DNA from: Algivirga pacifica
GTDB taxonomy: Bacteria; Bacteroidota; Bacteroidia; Cytophagales; Flammeovirgaceae
Direction of reading: 5' to 3'
DNA length: 49,600 nucleotides
Assembly (NCBI RefSeq): GCF_039543525.1
Contig: NZ_BAABJX010000053.1
Location: forward strand, 1 to 49,600
Each line of letters starts with the position of its first letter. The first letter of the stretch is position 1. This document shows positions 24,964 to 33,550 of this stretch, piece by piece. Made by a program: the position numbers and the translations under genes. The notes beneath the pieces were generated by a model. That model was not told where the DNA came from. It saw nothing but the letters and a program-made list of their open reading frames with translations, and ran no database searches.

Positions 24964-26610
24964 TTAAGAGGTTACCCCTTCTTTTTTCTTGGTAGGAATA
25001 AAACTAATACGTTTTTTTACTAAAAACGAGATAAACAACAGTACGCCAATCAAAGCGGACAGTTTACCAATATAGTCGCCCATTTTAACATAGGCCGTGA
25101 GTTCCTTATTCAAGGACACGTTTCCTTTGACGGCTCCTTGTAGGCCGTAAGCCAAAGGAGTTATAATCTCACCTTTTTGATTAATCATACAAGAAATACC
25201 AGTATTGGCAGAGCGGGCAATACTTCTACGTGTTTCTATAGCTCTAAGGGAGGCAAACGCCAAATGCTGTCGGTGTCCAGGCGTATTATTCCACCAACCA
25301 TCATTGGTGATAATACTTAGGAAGTTGGCTCCTTTTTGTACATAATCTGTGACATATTCTCCATATACGGATTCATAACAGATAATAGGGGCAACACCTA
25401 TACCTTCTTGATTCTTGAAAGCCACACGTTCTTGCTGTCTTCCTAAACCTCCAAAAGCACCTCCCATATTAAGCATTAAAGGCTTGAAAACTTCCGGCCA
25501 GGGAAGGGTTTCTACACCAATTACCAATTGGGACTTATGGTAAAAAGTAGGTTGATTATCCTCTCCCAAAAACATGGCAGCGTTGAAGACATCATAGTAT
25601 CCTACACTTTTTCGGAAGCGAGCGGTTTCTGTAGCTTCTTCTTGTCCGTAGAGACGATAAGTATCCACTCCTGATACCAATACACTATTAGGGTATTCTT
25701 TATTAAAAGCAATGGCTTCTTGTACCGCCCAATCCTTTAAAGGTTTGTGCTCAAAGATATTGTTATGCAAGGCAGTTTCTGGCCAGAATACAAAACGGGT
25801 GCTATCTGTCATATGTTCTTTGGATAGCTCAATGAGTGTTTTTACCTGTTGCTGATAAGGAATGTGAGTCGCTTGGTTACGTCCTCCAGTTCTGGCGTTG
25901 TATTGGAACTTTTCGGTATAACAATCAACATTAGGTTGAACCGCTAATACTTCAATAGTCTCTCCTTTTTCCTCATAGGTATTCCATAGGAGTAAAGAAA
26001 CTAATAGTGGGATGAATAAGGTACTGCCTGTAGCGACCCAGTACTTTCGCCCTTTGATGAGATAGAATACGAGGATATTGACGATTAGTATCCACAAGGT
26101 ACCACCAAAAGCACCTGTGTACTCATACCACTGTATCCATGAAGGGGTAAATCCAAAGGCATTTCCCAAGTTGAGCCAAGGCCAGGAAAGGTCCCAGTGT
26201 AAGTGAACATATTCAAAGGCGATCCAGTAAAGTACAAAAGGAAGATATCCCAACTGGTTTTTGGATGCACGTTTACTGATATGGAAAGCCATGATAGGCA
26301 AACTCTGTAAGGCTGCATTAGCTCCCCAGGCAGCCAGAGTAGTCCATGAGGAGGCATTCCACAACCACCAATAGGAAGTAACATTCCAGCTTACCAAAAA
26401 AAGAAATGATAAGCTGAATAGCGATAGAAATGGTCTTTTGTAATTGGCTTTATAGAGATATTCCTCAATCAATAAAAGAGGAACCAATCCTATAAAAACA
26501 AGAAAAGTTAAAGGAGGGTGCCAGCCGAGGCCTAAAAGGGCTCCTCCAAGGATAGCCAGAAGAGGTAAGAGTCTCCTGTGGCGATCAAGGGTTGTAAAAA
26601 GCTTGTTCAT
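24964..26610 (-). CDS. lnt: apolipoprotein N-acyltransferase
   Basis: A 548-residue Lnt, which adds the third acyl chain to lipoproteins in the inner membrane. The N-terminal half holds about six transmembrane helices; the nitrilase domain carries the triad Glu278 (FWPETAL), Lys359 (YHKSQLVIGVE) and Cys411 (PIICYESVYGEY), and ITNDGWWNNTPGHRQH follows. C-terminal membrane helix at about 510-530. Length is normal. The genome's many lipoproteins make it an important housekeeping gene. Followed by rsmI upstream on the same strand with 50 bases between them. Confidence 0.95.
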   Translation of the reverse strand: MNKLFTTLDRHRRLLPLLAILGGALLGLGWHPPLTFLVFIGLVPLLLIEEYLYKANYKRPFLSLFSLSFLFLVSWNVTSYWWLWNASSWTTLAAWGANAALQSLPIMAFHISKRASKNQLGYLPFVLYWIAFEYVHLHWDLSWPWLNLGNAFGFTPSWIQWYEYTGAFGGTLWILIVNILVFYLIKGRKYWVATGSTLFIPLLVSLLLWNTYEEKGETIEVLAVQPNVDCYTEKFQYNARTGGRNQATHIPYQQQVKTLIELSKEHMTDSTRFVFWPETALHNNIFEHKPLKDWAVQEAIAFNKEYPNSVLVSGVDTYRLYGQEEATETARFRKSVGYYDVFNAAMFLGEDNQPTFYHKSQLVIGVETLPWPEVFKPLMLNMGGAFGGLGRQQERVAFKNQEGIGVAPIICYESVYGEYVTDYVQKGANFLSIITNDGWWNNTPGHRQHLAFASLRAIETRRSIARSANTGISCMINQKGEIITPLAYGLQGAVKGNVSLNKELTAYVKMGDYIGKLSALIGVLLFISFLVKKRISFIPTKKKEGVTS

Positions 26611-26660
26611 CAGTAAAATGGTCTAGTAAATCGTTTAATCAGATCTCAAAATCTATAATC

Positions 26661-27380
26661 TTACTCCTCTCCGTATTTTTTCTTTTTCTTTTTTTCTGGT
26701 GCTTTTCCTTCCACAATCAACACAATTTCTCCTTTGACACCTTTAGCGGTAAAATGCTCAATGAGTTCCTGGAGTGTCCCTCTGGCATTTTCCTCGTATA
26801 GTTTTGTGATTTCTCGGCTGACACAGGCTTTTCTGTCTTCTCCCCAATACTCAGCGAGTTGCTGTAGGGTCTTTAGTAGGCGATGAGGAGATTCATAGAA
26901 TATCATCGTACGATCTTCTTCAGCCAGCTCCGTAATTTTTGTTTGTCTTCCCTTTTTGTGAGGTAAGAACCCTTCAAAGACAAAGCGGTCCGCAGGAAGT
27001 CCGGAATTAACGAGTGCGGGAACAAAAGCAGTAGCACCAGGCAGGGTTTCTACTTTAACACCTTCCTCTACACAAGCACGAACCAGAAAAAAGCCGGGAT
27101 CTGAGATTGCAGGAGTACCTGCATCAGAAACCAATGCCATGGTTTCTCCTTTTTTCATACGTCCAATCAAGTTTTGACTGGTTTTATGTTCATTAAAGGC
27201 ATGGTGACTAAGAAGAGGCTTTTGTATTTCAAGATGCTTGAGCAAATGTCCCGTATTACGGGTATCCTCAGCCAAGATAACATCAACTTCTTGTAATACC
27301 CTGATAGCTCTCAACGTAATATCCTCTAGGTTGCCAATAGGGGTAGGAACGATATATAGTGCTGTTTTATTTTCTTCCAT
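26661..27380 (-). CDS. rsmI: 16S rRNA (cytidine-1402-2'-O)-methyltransferase
   Basis: A 239-residue RsmI of the tetrapyrrole-methylase fold. Motifs: YIVPTPIGNLEDITLRAI at the N-terminus, AEDTRNTGHLLKH, ALVSDAGTPAISDPG, ETLPGATAFVPALVNSGLP, and MIFYESPHRLLKTL. It modifies the decoding centre of the small ribosomal subunit. The tail ends in a poly-Lys stretch (EKKKKKKYGEE) and lacks the longer C-terminal extension found in many proteobacterial RsmI. Likely shares a transcript with lnt. Confidence 0.95.
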   Translation of the reverse strand: MEENKTALYIVPTPIGNLEDITLRAIRVLQEVDVILAEDTRNTGHLLKHLEIQKPLLSHHAFNEHKTSQNLIGRMKKGETMALVSDAGTPAISDPGFFLVRACVEEGVKVETLPGATAFVPALVNSGLPADRFVFEGFLPHKKGRQTKITELAEEDRTMIFYESPHRLLKTLQQLAEYWGEDRKACVSREITKLYEENARGTLQELIEHFTAKGVKGEIVLIVEGKAPEKKKKKKYGEE

Positions 27381-27501
27381 AAGTGATTGCGATGCTGCTT
27401 TACATCTGGTGTTTTACTAATAATGAGGACATAGGGGTAGTCCTTCTTGATTGCTCAAAGTTACGATAATTCAAGGGATGTTCTCGATAACCTAAGCATA
27501 T

Positions 27502-27525
27502 TAAAAAAGGGAGCTCAGCTCCCTC
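27502..27525 (-). terminator. terminator of the MoxR ATPase gene
   Basis: Read on the minus strand, GGGAGC-TGA-GCTCCC is followed by six T (complement of 27503-27508). It lies 38 bases beyond the stop codon of the MoxR gene. Confidence 0.85.
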
Positions 27526-27562
27526 TTCATTTTTCTATTTATGGATATGATATTCTTATTAC

Positions 27563-28552
27563 TTACTTCTGAACACTGATCTTATTCAAAATGCTATTGA
27601 TAACATCTTTAGTTGTAATGTCATCCGCTTCAGCCTCATAGTTTAGCAAGATTCTATGATTCAATACATCATAAGCGATTTCCTTGATATCCTCTGGTAA
27701 TACATAATCTCTACCATGGAAGAACGCTAAGGCTTTGGCAGCTCTATGTAGGTTGATACTTGCTCTAGGAGACGCACCAAACTGAATATACTCAGACAGT
27801 TTGTCAAGACCATAGGCTTTAGGATCTCTGGTAGCAAAGATGATATCAATAATATACTCTTCAAGACTAGCAGATATGCTCACATTATTGATGGCATCTC
27901 TGACTTGGTAAACCTCTTCTTTAGTTAGTAACTGTTGAACGTTGTCGTCAAAGTTCTGGTTGGACATACGTCTCATGACTTCAAGCTCATCTGCTTTCTT
28001 AGGGTAGTCAATGTATACTTTCAACATGAAACGGTCTACCTGTGCTTCAGGCAAAGGATAAGTTCCTTCCTGCTCTACAGGGTTTTGCGTTGCTAATACC
28101 AAAAACGGACGATCCAGCTGAAAAGTAGTTTCTCCAATGGTTACCTGCTTTTCCTGCATAGCCTCTAGTAGTGCTGATTGCACTTTGGCAGGGGCACGGT
28201 TTACCTCATCGGCAAGGATAAGGTTAGCAAATACAGGCCCTTTTTTGACTTCGAAATTACCATTTTTCTGGTTGTAGATCATGGTTCCGATCAGGTCCGA
28301 AGGCAATAGGTCTGGCGTAAATTGTATACGGTGGAAGTCTAAGTGAATCACCTTAGCCAGAGTGTTAATGGTAAGCGTTTTTGCCAAACCAGGTACACCT
28401 TCCAGCAGTACGTGTCCATTGGTAAATAGACCGATAAGTAGGCGATTGACCATATACTCCTGACCAACAACCACTTTACTCACTTCTTTAATGGTAGCGT
28501 TTACTTTTTCTTGTAGAACGCTCAGATTCGCCGAATTTTCCAAAGTACTCAT
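27563..28552 (-). CDS. MoxR-family AAA+ ATPase
   Basis: A 329-residue MoxR ATPase. Walker A EGVPGLAKTL (about residues 55-64), Walker B ILADEVNRAPAKVQSALLEAM, sensor 1 LATQNPVEQEGTYPLPEAQ and the C-terminal lid GASPRASINLHRAAKALAF. MoxR ATPases usually work as chaperones with a DUF58/VWA protein encoded next to them and in Bacteroidota often belong to Bat (aerotolerance) loci. Here neither a DUF58 nor a batA/B gene follows: downstream comes a terminator, then rsmI. So the partner must be elsewhere or the gene acts alone. Confidence 0.92.
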   Translation of the reverse strand: MSTLENSANLSVLQEKVNATIKEVSKVVVGQEYMVNRLLIGLFTNGHVLLEGVPGLAKTLTINTLAKVIHLDFHRIQFTPDLLPSDLIGTMIYNQKNGNFEVKKGPVFANLILADEVNRAPAKVQSALLEAMQEKQVTIGETTFQLDRPFLVLATQNPVEQEGTYPLPEAQVDRFMLKVYIDYPKKADELEVMRRMSNQNFDDNVQQLLTKEEVYQVRDAINNVSISASLEEYIIDIIFATRDPKAYGLDKLSEYIQFGASPRASINLHRAAKALAFFHGRDYVLPEDIKEIAYDVLNHRILLNYEAEADDITTKDVINSILNKISVQK

Positions 28553-28793
28553 ATCTTCAATTTACACTACTGTATATTGTTCAAAAAAATAATCCTTTCT
28601 GTCCCTTCTTCCTCTGCACTTTACACAATTATAAGGACTCCCTCATACAAAACCGAAGACGTATTTACTTAGGTAAAAGGTATTTAACATTTCCTAACAG
28701 TTGTCTGTCACCTAATAAGAAATTATAACAGGAAAGAAATTTATAAATGATCTTATGGCAGTGGTATTTGTTCATACCGCTACACGGCGTCTG

Positions 28794-28907
28794 TTAATTG
28801 AGCTTCGCTCGTTCATAGTGTTTAGTTGATTTTTTCATTTAACTTAAATGCAAAGCACATTATTCAACTAAACACTATGAACGCAATTGCGAAGCAATAG
28901 CAATTAA
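28794..28907. repeat. modular palindrome with TTC-loop hairpins
   Basis: A perfect 19-bp inverted repeat, GTTCATAGTGTTTAGTTGA (28811-28829) with 28864-28882, is extended outward by TTAATT arms (28794 and 28902) that are interrupted on each side by a different small hairpin with a TTC loop: GAGC-TTC-GCTC on the left, and TTGC-TTC-GCAA (read on the minus strand) on the right. It fills much of the 375-base gap (28553-28927) between the MoxR gene and the permease gene; the rest of that gap holds no open reading frame that I can support. The architecture resembles the element at 39,055-39,200. Confidence 0.7.
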
Positions 28908-28927
28908 ACATTATGAACAAGAAAGAA

Positions 28928-30271
28928 TCAGTTCGCATAAGGGCTGCCAATGGTTTTTGCTGCATTCTTTGCAGGGAATATGGAAGCCAATAAGGTAATG
29001 ACTACAATTACTAGCCCAATTTGTATGAAGTCATTTAATCGCATCTCTACAGGGTAGAGGTTCATAGGGTTGAGGTAGTCTCCTGAGCCTAATAAATGGT
29101 ATTTATCTTGTAAATAACAGAGCATAAATCCTAAGCTTAATCCTAGTGAGGATCCTGAAAAAGCGATGATGCTTCCTTCAATCATGAAAATACTACGAAT
29201 CATATTCTTAGAGGCTCCCATGGAAAAAAGCATACTGATATCTCGCTTCTTTTCTATGACCAGCATTGCTAGACAGAAAAATATATTGAAAGAGGCAATT
29301 CCCAGAATAATCGCAAAAGCCATAAAGACAAATAGCTTTTCGATCTCCAATGCCATAAGTATATCCGCTTGTTGTTCTCTCTGTGTGAGTATTTCAAATT
29401 GATTGCCTAGAACCTCCTGCAGTTCTTCTTGTAAGTCTACTGCAGACCATGTTTTAGCGACCTTAATCTCCAGAGAAGAACGATTCCCTGAGTGGTTGAG
29501 TAGATGCTCTGTCATGGATATAGGTACAATCACAACAGTAGCGTCTACTTGAGATTCGGCACTAAATACTCCTCCAGGTAAAATCGTGCTACGATTAAAA
29601 GCTGTTTCAGGAGTCATGACCCCTTTGTATTGTCTTTTAGGGTACCAGATCTGCAAGGGAGCGAAGGATTGATTAATATTAATACCAAGCTCATGTTTTA
29701 TTCCTAGTCCTAGAATGGCTCTTTCGGTACCGTTCTTTACCAGTAAGTGTGATCCTTCGATAATGGTGGTGTCTAGATGATTTTGTAGGTAATAATTATC
29801 TGTTACCCCCTTGATGGTGATGACCTTTTGCTTATCGTTTGAAATTAATAGGGCATTATCTTCCAGCACCTCAGTGATCTCAGAAATACCTTCTTGTTGT
29901 AAGAGTAATGCCTTCAGCTTTTCATCATAGGTAAAGACTTTCCCTTCTTTAGGTTTAATCAGTAATTCGGGAGAAAAACGGTTATACATATTGACGGTAA
30001 ACCGCTCCATTCCATTGAAGTAAGATAAGGCTATTACCAGAGCAGCCGTACATATACCTATACCGATCATAGAGATATAAGATAGGATTTGGATAAAGTT
30101 TTGCTCAACGACAGCATCCAGTAGTTGGTGATAAGCTGTACGGACCCTTTTGCGAGAAAACGTCAATAATGCCACGACAAGCCACAAAAATCTACTGAAT
30201 AAGGTAAGGGTACCTTTTTGTGAGGTGAAATATCGTTTGGCAATAAAAAAAGAAGTATGGTAGGAAAACAT
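28928..30271 (-). CDS. LolC/LolE-type ABC permease
   Basis: A 447-residue FtsX-family permease of the lipoprotein-releasing type: N-terminal YHTSFFIAKRYF, a first transmembrane helix (about 65-90, FIQILSYISMIGIGICTAAL), an extracytoplasmic domain of some 220 residues, and three C-terminal helices including FVFMAFAIILGIASFNIFF and IIAFSGSSLGLSLGFMLCYL. The phrase RDISMLFSMGASKNMIRSIF is typical of LolC/E. A 40-residue insert after the first conserved segment makes it longer than the usual 400-415. LolD is not adjacent; the ATPase at 12 kb pairs with another permease. Probable role: moving lipoproteins from the inner membrane. Confidence 0.85.
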   Translation of the reverse strand: MFSYHTSFFIAKRYFTSQKGTLTLFSRFLWLVVALLTFSRKRVRTAYHQLLDAVVEQNFIQILSYISMIGIGICTAALVIALSYFNGMERFTVNMYNRFSPELLIKPKEGKVFTYDEKLKALLLQQEGISEITEVLEDNALLISNDKQKVITIKGVTDNYYLQNHLDTTIIEGSHLLVKNGTERAILGLGIKHELGININQSFAPLQIWYPKRQYKGVMTPETAFNRSTILPGGVFSAESQVDATVVIVPISMTEHLLNHSGNRSSLEIKVAKTWSAVDLQEELQEVLGNQFEILTQREQQADILMALEIEKLFVFMAFAIILGIASFNIFFCLAMLVIEKKRDISMLFSMGASKNMIRSIFMIEGSIIAFSGSSLGLSLGFMLCYLQDKYHLLGSGDYLNPMNLYPVEMRLNDFIQIGLVIVVITLLASIFPAKNAAKTIGSPYAN

Positions 30272-30438
30272 AAGATGCCGTAAAATCTATCGTTCTATAT
30301 TGGTATAGAAAATTGAAAAGGTTCAATTTAATACGCAATATTTCATAGTTTTATGAGAAATTCTAAAGGGAACTCACTTTTTTAAGTTTTCTTTTCATGT
30401 GCTTCTCAAGCAATCATCTACTCAAGCAGTTAAAACCA

Positions 30439-33090
30439 ATGAAAATCCAACGAGCTCTTCTTAGTCTGTTTTTTTTATTAACGATCTTTTGTTCTATCAG
30501 TGTACATGCACAAAGTATAGAGTCTGTGACTAAGTACTTTGAAAAACATGACTACAAGAAAGGTAAGGAAAGATTGGATAAATGGATCCGTAAAAAAGGC
30601 GCCTCGGTAGAAACCCATTACTTATTATCATTATACTATTCGTATCCAGGAAATATGTCCTATTATTTTTTGGACTCCGCCTATCATTATAGCTTGAAGG
30701 GTATAGAGACTTGGAAAGGACTTTCTACAGAGTTAAAGCAAGAACTGATAGATGAGCAAGATTTCTCATTGGTCTTATTGGAAAAGCAGAAAGAAAAGAT
30801 AGAGCATACTGCGTTTGATATTGCCGTTCAGCTTAATACAGAAAAGGCTTATGCGGAGTATTACCTAGATTACCCTCAAGCCGAGTATCAGGAAGTTGCT
30901 GCTGTGAGACGGGATAGTCTTGGTTTTCTAAAAGCGCAATTGGAGGATACGTATCAGGCATATGCATCTTTCTTGAAGAAGTACCCTGAAGCAAAACAGG
31001 TAAAAAAAGCCCAAGAAGCTTATCATCTTAATCTTTATCAAACATTAACCGAGGACAACACTGTCGTAAGCCTTTCTGCTTTTATTGAGCGATATGCAGA
31101 TAGTCCTTATATCAATGAAGCAGAGCAGCGATTATGGCAGGTACTGGTTTATGACCATAGTGAAGAAGCATATAAAAACTTTGTACGAGCTTATCCTCAT
31201 AGTAGCTTAGCTAAGCAGGGATGGTATGCTTTATGGTACAAATATGAGGATAAGAGTCTATTCTGGAGGCAATATCCTGATGCACCAGCTTATTTTAGGT
31301 TGTTGCAACAAGTGGATCGAGAGAGTTATTTGCCATTCTTTGATAAGGATAAAAAACGATATGGTTTTTTTAATGCTCAGGGTGAAGTCAAAGTAGCGGC
31401 AATGACTACGACGATTTCAGATGACGCCCGATGCAAAGGTGTATCAGAGGATTATATTATGATTTCTGATGAACAGAATAAGTGGGGAACAGTAGACAAG
31501 CTGGGGAATGTCACACTTCCCTTTATTTTTGATGAGATCAAACCTTTTGATCAGGAAATACTTAAGGTGCGAAAAGGAATGCATTGGGGACTGTTCCATA
31601 AAGGAGGGTTTGAGGTTATCCCTTGTCAATATGATGTCATTACTCCTTTAATTACAGGCCTTGTGATACTGCAGAGAGATAATACGACTTTCTTGAGCTC
31701 TTATTATGATCAGAGAGTGTTATGGGCATTAACCTATAAGGTTAGTAGGCTCAACGAGTACCTTCTCCAATTAGAAGAGCAAGGGAAGTATGCATTACTG
31801 AGTATTTTTGACCTGTTCAATTCTTCAGAATGGGAGCCTTTCTTTGAGTATGATGAGATAGAATGGGTTGATGAGAAATACATTTTAGCTTACAAGGAAG
31901 ATAAAATCAATTTATTAAAGGCTACTGGTGAGCTACTCTTTTCAGAGGTTAATGAGGTAGCATACACTTCGGCAGGCTGGTTTGTTCAAAAGGATACGGT
32001 ATTCCAATTATTTAACGAAGAGGGCAACCTATTATCAGAGAAACGATATGAAAAGGTTTCTGTGGGGGCAATAGGTACAGTTGTTAAGCAGGGAACACAG
32101 TGGGGATTATTGAATGATCAGGCAGAAGAGCTTATTCCTTTAACTTATGACTCGGCCTTTTTTTGGGGAGCGGAAGGTGTGATGCTTTTGAAAGGAAAAG
32201 AGAAGTGGGGGTACTTTGGAGAACAGGAACTACTTTCATTAACCCAATATGAAGGAATGCAACTGGTGTTTGGATATAGACAAGCAGAAGATCAATTGCT
32301 ACGACAACCTTTTATTATTAGTAAAAATAGAAAAAAGAGGTTTATGCTATCTGACCAAGATGGGAATGTATTATTAAAACCTATTTATCAGGAAATAAAA
32401 ATACTGAATGAAACAGTAGTGGTAGCCAAAAATATGAGAGGGGAATATGAGGCTTTCAACCTTCAGGGGAAAAAGCTAATTCCATCTAGTTATGATGGCA
32501 TTGTAGCCGCTTCTAAAAAAGGAACTTACGCATTATTGAATAATAAGAAGTTTGGATTATTTGATGTTAAAGGAACATTGAATATTTCGGCAGAGTACGA
32601 TGTATTATTACAGCCTTTCGGAGAGAAAGAGCCTTATTACATCGCTAAACAAGATAAGTTTGGGATTATTGATCAGCAAGGTAAGACCATAGTGCCTTTT
32701 GAGTTTGAGGAATTGACCTATTGGAATGACTCAGTCGCTTTGGTGAAGGCAGATCAATACTGGAAGTTGTATCATATTCATAAGCATTACTTTTTGACGG
32801 AATCGTTTGAATCTTATGAAGAGGTCGTTACGTCTTCTAAAGAAAAACTATTGATCACATATCGAAATTCTGGCTATGGGGTTCTTAGTAATCAACAAGG
32901 ACGATTAATTCTGGAAGAGTTTTCAGATATCATGATCATGGGAAGTGAAGACAACCCTATATTTTTTGTTGAGAGAGCTATCAATCAAGTGGGATTATAT
33001 GTTCTGCTTTACTTTGATCGTAATGGAGAACTTTTAAGGGAAGATATTCTTCGGGAAAAGCTTTATCAACAGATCTCTTGTGTGGAATAG
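30439..33090 (+). CDS. secreted WG-repeat protein
   Basis: An 883-residue exported protein. Signal peptide LLSLFFLLTIFCSISVHA with Gln at +1; an alpha-helical TPR-like half (about 25-290, with phrases such as YQAYASFLKKYPEAKQVKKAQEA cut short here to TPR-like YPEAKQV units); then about ten WG/KWG repeats to the end (KKRYGFFNAQGEV, NKWGTVDKLGNV, MHWGLFHKGG, TQWGLLNDQAEELIP, KFGLFDVKG, KFGIIDQQGKTIVP). WG repeats form a beta-propeller-like domain of unknown function that is common in Bacteroidota. The frame extends 14 codons upstream, but ATG 30439 gives the proper signal peptide. Divergent from the Lol-type permease. Confidence 0.85.
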   Translation: MKIQRALLSLFFLLTIFCSISVHAQSIESVTKYFEKHDYKKGKERLDKWIRKKGASVETHYLLSLYYSYPGNMSYYFLDSAYHYSLKGIETWKGLSTELKQELIDEQDFSLVLLEKQKEKIEHTAFDIAVQLNTEKAYAEYYLDYPQAEYQEVAAVRRDSLGFLKAQLEDTYQAYASFLKKYPEAKQVKKAQEAYHLNLYQTLTEDNTVVSLSAFIERYADSPYINEAEQRLWQVLVYDHSEEAYKNFVRAYPHSSLAKQGWYALWYKYEDKSLFWRQYPDAPAYFRLLQQVDRESYLPFFDKDKKRYGFFNAQGEVKVAAMTTTISDDARCKGVSEDYIMISDEQNKWGTVDKLGNVTLPFIFDEIKPFDQEILKVRKGMHWGLFHKGGFEVIPCQYDVITPLITGLVILQRDNTTFLSSYYDQRVLWALTYKVSRLNEYLLQLEEQGKYALLSIFDLFNSSEWEPFFEYDEIEWVDEKYILAYKEDKINLLKATGELLFSEVNEVAYTSAGWFVQKDTVFQLFNEEGNLLSEKRYEKVSVGAIGTVVKQGTQWGLLNDQAEELIPLTYDSAFFWGAEGVMLLKGKEKWGYFGEQELLSLTQYEGMQLVFGYRQAEDQLLRQPFIISKNRKKRFMLSDQDGNVLLKPIYQEIKILNETVVVAKNMRGEYEAFNLQGKKLIPSSYDGIVAASKKGTYALLNNKKFGLFDVKGTLNISAEYDVLLQPFGEKEPYYIAKQDKFGIIDQQGKTIVPFEFEELTYWNDSVALVKADQYWKLYHIHKHYFLTESFESYEEVVTSSKEKLLITYRNSGYGVLSNQQGRLILEEFSDIMIMGSEDNPIFFVERAINQVGLYVLLYFDRNGELLREDILREKLYQQISCVE

Positions 33091-33214
33091 TGTACTCATT
33101 TATAGTAGGCTACCTTTAGATAGGGTTTCGAAAATAGGATTATCAGAGGTTTCTTTTAAACATGCGTTAAAGAGAGGTGTTTCGCAAACGAATGTTAATA
33201 GTATATAATTTAGG

Positions 33215-33262
33215 GTTATACTTTATGTTGATTTTTTCATATAAAGTATAACTTTATTTTTA
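33215..33262 (+). terminator. terminator-like hairpin after the WG-repeat gene
   Basis: GTTATACTTTAT (33215-33226) is complementary to 33241-33252 and is followed by TTTATTTTT. The 14-base loop reads GTTGATTTTTTCAT, identical to a stretch in the palindrome at 28.8 kb. Confidence 0.6.
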
Positions 33263-33470
33263 TTTGGCCGTATTTACTAAAAGGTTTTCGATTCTATTAC
33301 GAGGGCTTTTTTTTCTGAAATAGAATATAAGTGTGGGGGGTGGAGACCTATTTTAGAAAGTCTATATTTTGTGTTATAATTGCGAGCATGACACTTAAAA
33401 ATTGACTTATTAAGGGATTTTGTGGTGTTTACCAAATAATAGCCAAGTGTTGACGATAAAAGAATTATAG

Positions 33471-33510
33471 GTTAACTGTGTTACTGATAAAAAGTTAACA
33501 TAAAGTTAAC
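33471..33510. promoter_or_regulatory. three GTTAAC palindromes upstream of nhaD
   Basis: The hexamer GTTAAC occurs at 33471, 33494 and 33505, i.e. 23 and 11 bases apart, close to two and one helical turns, and 41-80 bases before the nhaD start. In-phase palindromes suggest a cooperative binding site. No clear TAnnTTTG box is visible between them and the gene. The rest of the 460-base gap (33091-33550) holds the hairpin above and otherwise nothing I can name. Confidence 0.45.
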
Positions 33511-33550
33511 GCAGCCATTCTGAATCTGGAATGCAAATTATAAGCTAGAC

